Below are positions 8,156 to 15,529 of a DNA stretch of 42,755 nt, piece after piece; position 1 is the first letter of the stretch, and each line of letters opens with the position of its first letter. The translations under genes were made by a program, and so were the position numbers. The DNA lies in assembly GCF_016786325.1 (NCBI RefSeq), contig NZ_JADWYU010000135.1, positions 22,411 to 65,165 on the forward strand. Direction: 5' to 3'. Under the pieces are notes generated by a model. The model did not search any database. It saw only the letters and a program-made list of their open reading frames with translations, and was not told the DNA's origin. The DNA is from Frankia nepalensis (lineage in GTDB: Bacteria > Actinomycetota > Actinomycetes > Frankiales > Frankiaceae).

Positions 8156-9098
8156 GACTGGCGCCGAGCGAAACCAGTCATCCTTCGCGGGCTACGTCCG
8201 GTTCCTGGAGACGGCGAGCCCCGAGGTGGTCGCCGAGCGGATACCGCGGGGCCCGGACACCGCGGCCCTCACGGCCCACTATCCCGAACTGGGCCGGGTC
8301 GAGGTACACGACGTGACTGTCGACGGCGCCGGACGGATGCCGGCCCGGCTCTACCGCGAGCCGGGCCACGCGACGGGCTCGGCGCTGGTCTGGGCACACG
8401 GCGGCGCCTTCGTCGGCGGGGACCTGGACATGCCGGAGGCGAACTGGGTCGGCCTGACCCTGGCCTCGCGGGGAGTCCCGGTGCTGTCGGTCGAATATCG
8501 CAAGTGCCTTCGCGGTGTTCATTTCCCGGCGCCGTCCGACGACCTCCTCACCGCCTGGTCGTGGGCCGTCGAGCACGCCGGGGAACTCCAGGCCGAATCG
8601 GCGGGACTTCACCTCGGCGGGGCCAGCGCGGGCGGGAACCTGGCGGCGGGGGTGACCAAACGGCTTCGCGACGGTGCTGGACCGCTGCCCGCGTCCCTGC
8701 TGCTCGTGTACGCCGTCCTGCACGCCCGGCTGCCGCCAGCGAGCGCGGATCTACGTGCCAAGACGGAAGCCGGGCAGGATCTTTTTCCCACCGCGGACAT
8801 GGCTCCCGAGATCAACCTGAACTTCACCGGCACCACGGCGGCGCTGGCGGACCCGTATGCCTTCCCCGCCAACGGCGACGTCGCCGGACAGCCACCGGTG
8901 TACGTGCTCAACTCCGACGCGGACTTTCTGCGCGCCTCCGGAGAGGCATATGCCGCGCAACTGGCGGCGGCCAGCGTCCCGGTCCGCGTCGAGTTCGAGC
9001 CAGGCTCCCGCCACGGGCATCTGAACGAACCCTTCACGGTGGCCGGCGAACGCAGCCTGGACCGGATGACCGCCTGGCTGGCCGCCGCGGCGGCCTGA
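8145..9098 (+). CDS. Alpha/beta hydrolase, HSL-family carboxylesterase (probable acetylesterase)
   Basis: A 317-residue alpha/beta hydrolase of the hormone-sensitive-lipase type. It has the HGG oxyanion motif at 85-87 (WAHGGAFVGGD), the nucleophile elbow GASAGGN with Ser161, an acid in LNSDADF (Asp258 most likely) and the histidine in GSRHGHLN (His290 or His292). The family hydrolyses short-chain esters. In a cluster with GH3, GH43, GH78 and GH1 the likely task is deacetylation of xylan- or pectin-derived oligosaccharides in the cytoplasm. The start is GTG 8145 behind GGAGG (8136-8140), with a short 4-base spacer; an in-frame extension to TTG 8058 lacks family similarity. A relic of a close paralogue lies at 3681-3873. 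The 208-base gap to GH1 (9099-9306) shows no gene. Confidence 0.9.
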   Translation: MTAETGAERNQSSFAGYVRFLETASPEVVAERIPRGPDTAALTAHYPELGRVEVHDVTVDGAGRMPARLYREPGHATGSALVWAHGGAFVGGDLDMPEANWVGLTLASRGVPVLSVEYRKCLRGVHFPAPSDDLLTAWSWAVEHAGELQAESAGLHLGGASAGGNLAAGVTKRLRDGAGPLPASLLLVYAVLHARLPPASADLRAKTEAGQDLFPTADMAPEINLNFTGTTAALADPYAFPANGDVAGQPPVYVLNSDADFLRASGEAYAAQLAAASVPVRVEFEPGSRHGHLNEPFTVAGERSLDRMTAWLAAAAA

Positions 9099-9306
9099 TG
9101 CGTTCGACACGCGGTCCGACGTCGCCGGCGGAGTCCTCGCGGGTCCGGCGGACGCGCGACGCCGAGCGCGTGTCCGATCCACGTCACCCGGCCGCCGGCC
9201 CCGAAAGACAGCGGACGAGCCACCGCGCCCCCTCCACCGAGGCGTCCCACCGCGACCGACCCGACGTCCCCCGCCTTCCCCGCGTGATATCAGGAGGTTC
9301 GCTGAC

Positions 9307-10539
9307 ATGAGTCAGTTTCCCGACGGTTTTCTCTGGGGCGCCGCGACCGCCGCCCACCAGGTCGAGGGCGGCAACGTCAACGCCGACCTGTGGCCCAGTG
9401 AATGGGCCCCGGGATCGCATTTCGCCGAGCCGTCCGGCGACGCGGTCGACCACTACCACCGCTATCCGGAAGACATCGCGACCCTCGCCGGCCTGGGATT
9501 GAACGCCTACCGGTTCGGGGTCGAGTGGGCGCGGATCGAGCCCGAGGAGGGCTTCTTCTCCCGGGCGGCGCTCGACCACTACCGGCGGATGGTCGGCACC
9601 TGCCTGGAGCACGGCGTCACTCCCATCGTGACCTACAGCCATTTCACGACGCCCCGTTGGTTCGCCGCGGCCGGCGGCTGGAACGGCACCGCCGCCGTCG
9701 ACCGGTTCGCCAGGTACGCCGCCCGGGTCACCAAGCACCTCGGCGACCTGGTGCCCTGGGTGTGCACCTTCAACGAGCCGAACGTGATCTCGCTGATGGT
9801 CCACCTCGGCGTCGTCCCGGCCGCCGCCCGCGAGGACGGCCTCGGCCTGTCGGATGCCGCCGACGGCCAGCGGGCCCCGTCGGGTGGCCAGTCGAGTTCA
9901 GGCGGGAGCTGGCCGGTCCCCAGCGTCGAGGTGATGGCCGCGGCGCACCGCAAGGCCGTCGAGGCGATCAAGTCCGGGCCGGGTAGCCCCGCGGTCGGCT
10001 GGACTCTGGCGCTCATCGATCTCCAGCCCGCCGACGGGGGAGAGCAGCGCTCGGCCGCTGTCCGTCAGGCGGCTGAGCTCGACTGGCTCGAGGTGTCCCG
10101 CGACGACGACTTCGTCGGCGTCCAGACCTACACCAGGGAACGCATCGGACCGGACGGCGTCCTGCCGGTTCCGGACGGGGCCGCGACGACGCAGACCGGC
10201 TGGGAGGTGTACCCCCAGGCGCTCGGGCACACGGTCCGGCTCGCGGCCGAGCACGCCCGGGTGCCTGTCCTGGTCACCGAGAACGGCATCGCCACCGCCG
10301 ACGACGACGCGCGCATCGCCTACACCGCCGCCGCCCTCGAGGGACTGGCCGGGTGTGTCGCCGACGGCGTCGACGTGCGCGGCTACCTCCACTGGTCGCT
10401 GCTTGACAACTTCGAGTGGACGTCCGGCTTCGCGATGACGTTCGGACTGATCGCCGTCGACCGGGCCACGTTCGCCCGCGCCGTGAAGCCCTCCGCCCGC
10501 TGGCTTGGCCAGGTCGCCCGCGCGGGCCGCCTTTCCTGA
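9307..10539 (+). CDS. Glycoside hydrolase family 1 beta-glucosidase
   Basis: A 410-residue retaining beta-glycosidase. The family signature FPDGFLWGAATAAHQVEGG is at the N terminus. The acid/base is Glu157 in CTFNEPN and the nucleophile is Glu325 in VLVTENG. The terminal aglycone-site block LLDNFEWTSGF is present. At 410 residues it is shorter than the usual 440-470, with reduced loops between the acid/base and the nucleophile. A Ser/Gly-rich insertion (PSGGQSSSGGS, about 197-207) lies in that stretch. ATG 9307 follows AGGAGG at 9292-9297. No signal peptide, so it probably finishes cytoplasmic breakdown of imported beta-glucosides. It is the last intact gene of the saccharification cluster. 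Confidence 0.94.
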   Translation: MSQFPDGFLWGAATAAHQVEGGNVNADLWPSEWAPGSHFAEPSGDAVDHYHRYPEDIATLAGLGLNAYRFGVEWARIEPEEGFFSRAALDHYRRMVGTCLEHGVTPIVTYSHFTTPRWFAAAGGWNGTAAVDRFARYAARVTKHLGDLVPWVCTFNEPNVISLMVHLGVVPAAAREDGLGLSDAADGQRAPSGGQSSSGGSWPVPSVEVMAAAHRKAVEAIKSGPGSPAVGWTLALIDLQPADGGEQRSAAVRQAAELDWLEVSRDDDFVGVQTYTRERIGPDGVLPVPDGAATTQTGWEVYPQALGHTVRLAAEHARVPVLVTENGIATADDDARIAYTAAALEGLAGCVADGVDVRGYLHWSLLDNFEWTSGFAMTFGLIAVDRATFARAVKPSARWLGQVARAGRLS

Positions 10540-10583
10540 CCGAAGGACAGAGCAGAATCGGCCGCGGATCGGCAGGGGGCGCG

Positions 10584-10740
10584 TCAGCCTCTGGCCGGGA
10601 GCTTGACGGGCGTCGGCATCGCGAGGGCGTGCAGGCCGGCGCGGATCCGGTCGAGCGGCATGCCGCGGGCGGCCGTCGTAGGCCTTGTCCGCCGGTCGGC
10701 CCTTCGCCCACGGCATCCCGTAGTCGCCGCCGGCCGGGCG
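10584..10740 (-). pseudogene. Unidentified gene remnant, minus strand, with probable frameshift
   Basis: On the minus strand one frame reads GDYGMPWAKGRPADKAYDGR. A one-base shift then continues as RGMPLDRIRAGLHALAM and ends PTPVKLPARG before TGA at 10584-10586. The composition is protein-like, unlike random high-GC frames, but I do not recognise the family. It abuts the acyl-CoA dehydrogenase relic, so 10540-11028 appears to be a patchwork of gene debris with no intact gene. Confidence 0.3.
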
Positions 10741-10741
10741 C

Positions 10742-10920
10742 TCCGTGGAGGTGGCACTCGGAGCCGTCGGGGTCCACGGCGGCTACGGCTACTCGACCGA
10801 GTTCGACGTCGAGCGCCACTTCCGGGACGCGCCTCTGATGATCGTCGGTGAGGGCGCCAACGAGATTCAGCGCACCATCATCGCCGAGCGGCTCGTCGCC
10901 CGGGGAGGACTGCCGCGAGG
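10742..10920 (+). pseudogene. C-terminal remnant of an acyl-CoA dehydrogenase
   Basis: The frame beginning SVEVALGAVGVHGGYGYSTE, followed by RHFRDAPLMIVGEGANEIQR and IIAERLVARG, is the C-terminal helix bundle end of an acyl-CoA dehydrogenase. It includes the GYGYSTE loop and the GEGANEIQR motif near the FAD and adenine contacts. Nothing upstream of about 10742 belongs to the family, so roughly the first 320 codons are missing. Past about 10920 the frame drifts into unrelated residues. The last about 55 codons are well preserved, so truncation looks fairly recent. It is non-functional as it stands. Confidence 0.85.
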
Positions 10921-11028
10921 AAACTCCACGTCTCGAGATAGGGATTCATGGACCTGTCTGGCGTGGGCGGGTGAAGTACCCATCTGCGTTACGGCGACCA
11001 GGCTGAGGCCACGGGCGCGGCCGCCGGA

Positions 11029-11712
11029 CTACGGCGTCCGAGTGCCCGGGGTCATGAGCCCGTGTTCGTAGGCGAACACGACGAGCTGGGCGCGGTCGTG
11101 GGCGTGCACCTTCGTCATGGCCCGGTTGACGTGGGTCTTGGCGGTGGCGGGGCTGATGACCAGGTGGTCGGCGATCTCCTCGTTGGACAGGCCGCGGGCC
11201 ACCAGCACGGTGATCTCACGTTCGCGCGCGGTGAGTTCGTTCATCCCGGGGAGGGCGGCGTCGAGGTGCGCGGTGGAGCTGGCCAGGAACCGCTTGACCA
11301 GGGCCGTGGTCGCGGTGGGGGAGAGCAGCGACTCGCCCGTGGCCACGGTCCGGATGGCGTCCAGGAGGGCCGCCGGCGCGACTCCCTTGCCGAGGAAGCC
11401 GCTGGCGCCCGCGCGCAGGGCGGCGAGGACGAGCTCGTCGGTCTCGAAGGTGGTCAGGACGAGGATGCGCACGCCGGCGAGGGCCTGGTCGGAGGTGATC
11501 TGGGCGGTGGCGCCGATGCCGTCGAGTTCGGGCATGCGGATGTCCATGAGGACGACGTCGGGGACGGTCTGGCGTACCACCGCGACGGTCTCGACGCCGG
11601 TGCCGGCCTCGCCGACGACCTCCATGCCGGGCGCGGCGTCGAGCAGCAGCCTGAAGGTGGCGCGCAGCAGCTCCTGGTCGTCCGCGAGCACGATCCTGAT
11701 CGGGGCGGTCAC
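11029..11712 (-). CDS. LuxR/NarL-family response regulator
   Basis: A 227-residue regulator with a receiver domain (acidic pair Asp11/Asp12, phosphoacceptor Asp57 in VVLMDIRMP, Lys109 in FLGKG) and a C-terminal LuxR-type helix-turn-helix (LTAREREI...GLSNEEIADHLVIS...THV, about 160-215). The GTG start at 11712 overlaps the stop of the kinase gene by 4 bases (GTGA), so the pair is translationally coupled. It is the third gene of an MMPL-kinase-regulator operon and probably controls that exporter in response to a lipid, envelope or compound signal. Confidence 0.95.
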   Translation of the reverse strand: MTAPIRIVLADDQELLRATFRLLLDAAPGMEVVGEAGTGVETVAVVRQTVPDVVLMDIRMPELDGIGATAQITSDQALAGVRILVLTTFETDELVLAALRAGASGFLGKGVAPAALLDAIRTVATGESLLSPTATTALVKRFLASSTAHLDAALPGMNELTAREREITVLVARGLSNEEIADHLVISPATAKTHVNRAMTKVHAHDRAQLVVFAYEHGLMTPGTRTP

Positions 11713-13094
11713 GGCCTGGGCTCCTTGGTGTCGGGCGGGTTGCTCTCGGGCGCGGCGGCGTCCACGTCGGGGACGGCTGGGTCGTGGGTGGGGTGTCGTG
11801 CGCCGGCGGGTAGCGCGGCGGTGACGAGGTAGCCGCCGTCGCCGGTCGGACCGGCGTCGAAGGTCCCGCCGGCGGCGCGGGCCCGTTCACGCAGGCCGAT
11901 CAGCCCGTGCCCGGTGCCGGCCGGGTGCCGCTGGCCTGGCCGGACCGAACGGGTGTTGCGGATCTCGAGTCTCAGCTGGCTTCGCGTCCAGCACAGGGTG
12001 AGGTCGACGGGCGCGCCGGGCGCGTGCTTGGTGGCGTTGGTGAGGGCCTCCTGGATGATCCGGTAGGCGGCCAGGTCGCTCTGGTGGCCCAGCGCCACCG
12101 GTTCGCCGAGGACGTCGAGCGTCACGGGCGTGCCCGCGTCGCGCAGCCGCTCCAGCAGGCTGTCGAGCCTGTCCAGCCCGGCCACCGGTGCCAGCGAGCG
12201 GGCGTCGAGCGCCGCGGCGCCGGTACGGGGCACCTCGCCGCCGGCCGCCCCGGGTCGCCCCTCGTCGAGGGCGTCGGTCTCGTCGGGGTCGCCGCGCAGG
12301 AGAAGGAGCGTCGCCCGCAGGTCGTCGATCGCCGCCGAGGTGTGCTGGGTGATGCCGCGCAACGCCTGGCGCGCGGCCCGCGGATCGACGTCGAGCAGGT
12401 AGTCGGCGACCCCGGCCTGGGCGTCGACGAGGGCGAGTTCGTGGGCGAGGGTGTCGTGCAGCTCGCGCGCGATGCGCAGCCGCTCGCCCAGCACCGCCTG
12501 CCGGGCCTGCTCCCGGGCAGCGCGGGCGCGCTGTGCCCGCGCGTCGCGCCGAGCGCGCGTCGCGACACCCAGGCCCGCGGCGATGACGACGACCTGGACC
12601 ATGACGAGATCGGTGCCCGCCAGCCGGAGCGGTTGGAAGAGCAGCGCCGCGACCAGGAGCACGAACGCGGCGACGGCGCCCGCGAGCCATCCGTCCCGCT
12701 GGCGGCGACGGGTCGCGACGGTGTGGACCGCGAGCATCGTGGCCAGCGGGATGGGCTGGTAGGCGGCGACGGAAAGACCCCCGGGCAGGTCGGAGCCGAG
12801 GTCGTGCATGACGGCGAGCTGGCAGACCTCGACGGCCACGACCGCCGCCAGGGCCGGTTCGGGCCAGTAGGTCCGGACCAGGAGCGGCAGCCAGGAGACG
12901 ACGGTGAAGACCAGGCGCTGCGTCCCGGGGAACGCGGGCTCGGAGGTGCGGACCACGACCGTGGTCACCATCGCCGCCAGCGTCGCGACCGTGACGGCGA
13001 CGTCCCACCGGGTAGGAGGCCGGCTCTCGCTGAGCAGGCTTCGCCACCCGGTGGTGTCACCGGATCTCCCGGCGGGGGATCGGTTGGTCGTCAC
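11709..13094 (-). CDS. Sensor histidine kinase, NarX/DesK-like (HisKA_3)
   Basis: A 461-residue membrane kinase. Four to five hydrophobic segments lie in residues 32-180 (for example VAVTVATLAAMVTTVVV and WLAGAVAAFVLLVAALL). A HisKA_3 dimerisation helix follows with the phosphorylated His213 in RIARELHDTLAHE. An ATPase domain follows: the N box is in IIQEALTNATKHA, and GTGHGLIGLRERA is the G2 region. No extracytoplasmic sensor domain is evident, so it may sense within the membrane. GTG 13094 lies 10 bases after the MMPL gene stop (13105), and its own stop overlaps the regulator gene. The C-terminal tail after the ATPase domain is Pro/Asp-rich. Confidence 0.93.
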   Translation of the reverse strand: MTTNRSPAGRSGDTTGWRSLLSESRPPTRWDVAVTVATLAAMVTTVVVRTSEPAFPGTQRLVFTVVSWLPLLVRTYWPEPALAAVVAVEVCQLAVMHDLGSDLPGGLSVAAYQPIPLATMLAVHTVATRRRQRDGWLAGAVAAFVLLVAALLFQPLRLAGTDLVMVQVVVIAAGLGVATRARRDARAQRARAAREQARQAVLGERLRIARELHDTLAHELALVDAQAGVADYLLDVDPRAARQALRGITQHTSAAIDDLRATLLLLRGDPDETDALDEGRPGAAGGEVPRTGAAALDARSLAPVAGLDRLDSLLERLRDAGTPVTLDVLGEPVALGHQSDLAAYRIIQEALTNATKHAPGAPVDLTLCWTRSQLRLEIRNTRSVRPGQRHPAGTGHGLIGLRERARAAGGTFDAGPTGDGGYLVTAALPAGARHPTHDPAVPDVDAAAPESNPPDTKEPRP

Positions 13095-13104
13095 GGCTCC
13101 TCGG

Positions 13105-15375
13105 TCATCGCCGGTCGGCCGCCGCCGACGCGTGGCCGGTGGCGCCGACGAGATCGCCCGCCGGGTGCGCGTCGACCTGGCCGGACGGTGCCCTGACCTC
13201 GGCGGGCGATGGCGCGACCTCCTCGGCGGGTCCTTCGATCGCCAGGCGCGGGGTGACGCGCTCGGCCCAGCGAGGGTATGCCCACACCCGGTCGCCGATC
13301 ATCCGCAGGAGCGCCGGGACGAGGACCATGCGCACGACGAAGGCGTCCACGACCACCGCCAGTGCCAGGCCCACGCCGATGCAGGACACGATCCGCTGGC
13401 CGCTGAACCCGAACGAGGAGAACACGCACAGCATGATCACCGCGGCGGTGGCGATGACCTTGGCGGTCTCGGCGACGCCCACGCGGATCGCGTGCGCGTT
13501 GTCGCGGGTGTGTGCCCATTCCTCGCGCATGCGGCTCACCAGGAACACCTGGTAGTCCATCGACAGGCCGAACATGACGCCGACGATCATGACCGGGACG
13601 ATGTAGGAGATCGGCGCGCCGTCCCCGACGCCGAGCAGGTCGCTGCCCCAGCCCCACTGGAAGATCGCGGTCAGCGCGCCCAGGCCCACGGCGATCGTCG
13701 CCAGGTTGCTGACCGCCCCGACCAGGGGCACGAGCACGCTGCGGAACGCGAGCACCAGCAGCAGGAACCCGAGGCCGGCGACGAGCGCGAGGTAGAGCGG
13801 CAGCCTGCTCATCAGCGCGTCCGCGACGTCGATGTCGGTGGCGGTCCTGCCTCCCACGTACACCTCGAGGTGGCTGCCGGCCTCGGCGTTCGGGATCACG
13901 TCCCGCCGCAGGTGGTGCACCAGGTCGACGGTCGCCTCGGCCCCCGAGCTGCTCGACGGCGTTACCCGGACGACCTGGACGCCGTCGCCGGCCGGCTCGC
14001 CGGCCGAGACCGAGGCGACGTCGGGCACCGCCGGCAACTGGCTGACCAGCGCGTCCAGGGCCCGCACGGAGCCCGCGTCGGGAGTCTCGGCCACCAGCAC
14101 GAGGGTAGCGTCGACGCCGCCGCCGAACGCGGGGCTCATCAGCTCGTAGTACTGACGCGACGCCGAGCCGGCGGGGTCGCTGCTCGCGTCGGCCTCGCCG
14201 ACCCGCATCGACAGCACCGGGATCGCGAGCGCGGCCAGCACCACCAGAGCGAGTACCGCCATCGGCTTCGGGACCCGGGTGACGAGTCCGGCCCACGCGC
14301 GCGCCGGCGCGCGGCGGTGCCGCTTCCTCGCGCGCATCCCCGTGGCCGCCGGAACCGTCCCGCCGGCCAGCAGGAGGCGGCGCTGGCGCCTGGACAGCAC
14401 GCGCTGGCCGAGGACGGACAGCAGCGCGGGCAGCAGGGTGATCGCCGCCAGCACCGTGAACGCCACGGTGACCGCGGCGGCCTGGCCCATGCCGGTGAGC
14501 ACCCCCATGCCGACCACGAACATCGCCAGCAGCGCGGCGATCACCGTCAGGCCCGCGAAGATGACCGCCCGGCCGGAGGTGTTCCCGGCCTGCCCGACGG
14601 CCTCGGTCACCGACGCTCCGGCGAGCAGGGCCTTGCGGTGCCGGTCGACGATGAACAGCGCGTAGTCGATGCCGACTCCCAGGCCGATCAGCGACCCCAT
14701 CGTGATCGACTCACTCGACAGGTCGACGACGTGGGAGCCGACCATGACGAACAGCAACGAGGCGACGACACCGACCACGCCGGTGATGATCGGAAGCGCC
14801 GCGGCCCACGCGGAGCGGAACATGAGCAGCAGGACCAGCAGCGCCGCCAGGATGCCGACGGCCTCGGCGATGCCGCCGGCCTTGGTCTCGGGGGCGAACG
14901 CCTGGCCGCCGGTCTCGACCTGAAGCTGGTCGCTCTCGATCGACTGGGCGATCTTCTGGACCTGGGCGACCTCGACGTCGTCGGTGACGGTCACGTCGGC
15001 GTAGGCCGTGTTCTGGCCGGTGTTGAGCCGCGCGCTGAGCCGTGATGGGTCGTCGGCGGCGTAGGGGCTGGCGACGGCCTCGACCCCGGGCAACGACGCG
15101 ATCTTCGCCAGCATGTCGGTGACCTCGCCGCGCACCTCGGCCGAGTCGACGGCCTGCCCGGCGGTGTGCCAGACGACGCGGCCGGTCTCGGTCGAGCCGG
15201 CGGAGGGGCCGAGCAGTGTGTAGGCGTGTGCCGACTCGCTGTCGGGAAGGTCGGCGACGGTCCTGAAACTGGACCCCATGCCGACGACGAGGCCGATCAG
15301 GACGACGACGGCGCCGGCCCACGCCCCGAGAACGACGAAGCGATGGCGTGCGCACCATCGGGCAAGAACGGACAC
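13105..15375 (-). CDS. MMPL-family RND transporter
   Basis: A 756-residue membrane transporter of the MmpL/HAE2 type, which exports lipids, lipopeptides or drugs using the proton gradient. It begins with a cytoplasmic segment and TM1 (FVVLGAWAGAVVVLIGLVVGM), then a periplasmic loop. Two MMPL domains each carry a cluster of helices (about 170-340 and 505-690); GLGVGIDYALFIVDRHR and FGLSMDYQVFLVSRMREEW are the paired TM4/TM10-type motifs with conserved Asp-Tyr. A basic cytoplasmic loop (RKRHRRAP, about 348-355) separates the halves. GTG 15375 is used. It heads an operon with a kinase and regulator, which suggests feedback control of export. The substrate is unknown. Confidence 0.93.
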   Translation of the reverse strand: MSVLARWCARHRFVVLGAWAGAVVVLIGLVVGMGSSFRTVADLPDSESAHAYTLLGPSAGSTETGRVVWHTAGQAVDSAEVRGEVTDMLAKIASLPGVEAVASPYAADDPSRLSARLNTGQNTAYADVTVTDDVEVAQVQKIAQSIESDQLQVETGGQAFAPETKAGGIAEAVGILAALLVLLLMFRSAWAAALPIITGVVGVVASLLFVMVGSHVVDLSSESITMGSLIGLGVGIDYALFIVDRHRKALLAGASVTEAVGQAGNTSGRAVIFAGLTVIAALLAMFVVGMGVLTGMGQAAAVTVAFTVLAAITLLPALLSVLGQRVLSRRQRRLLLAGGTVPAATGMRARKRHRRAPARAWAGLVTRVPKPMAVLALVVLAALAIPVLSMRVGEADASSDPAGSASRQYYELMSPAFGGGVDATLVLVAETPDAGSVRALDALVSQLPAVPDVASVSAGEPAGDGVQVVRVTPSSSSGAEATVDLVHHLRRDVIPNAEAGSHLEVYVGGRTATDIDVADALMSRLPLYLALVAGLGFLLLVLAFRSVLVPLVGAVSNLATIAVGLGALTAIFQWGWGSDLLGVGDGAPISYIVPVMIVGVMFGLSMDYQVFLVSRMREEWAHTRDNAHAIRVGVAETAKVIATAAVIMLCVFSSFGFSGQRIVSCIGVGLALAVVVDAFVVRMVLVPALLRMIGDRVWAYPRWAERVTPRLAIEGPAEEVAPSPAEVRAPSGQVDAHPAGDLVGATGHASAAADRR

Positions 15376-15460
15376 GGAACTGCCTTTCGGAAGCTCGAAT
15401 GTGGCAGTTCACGGTCCCGCCAAAGCGGACCTGCGACGTCCGCCCACCGCCGTCATCCGC

Positions 15461-15500
15461 GCATACCACGACCGCGGTACGCCAGCCCGCGGCCGTATGC
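15461..15500. promoter_or_regulatory. Interrupted dyad upstream of the MMPL operon
   Basis: GCATAC (15461-15466) and GTATGC (15495-15500) are exact reverse complements, and a CCGCGG lies inside each arm. The dyad sits in the 154-base gap between the ABC exporter stop (15530) and the MMPL start (15375). It could be an operator for the MMPL-kinase-regulator operon or a terminator-like fold for the ABC operon. There is no T tract. Confidence 0.35.
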
Positions 15501-15529
15501 CGTCGGAGGATGTTGTTTCCACTTCGCGT

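Noticed and set aside
12904-15045. 713-codon plus-strand frame opposite the MMPL and kinase genes
   Set aside because: His/Asp/Arg-rich composition with no domain; it is the antisense shadow of two well-supported genes.
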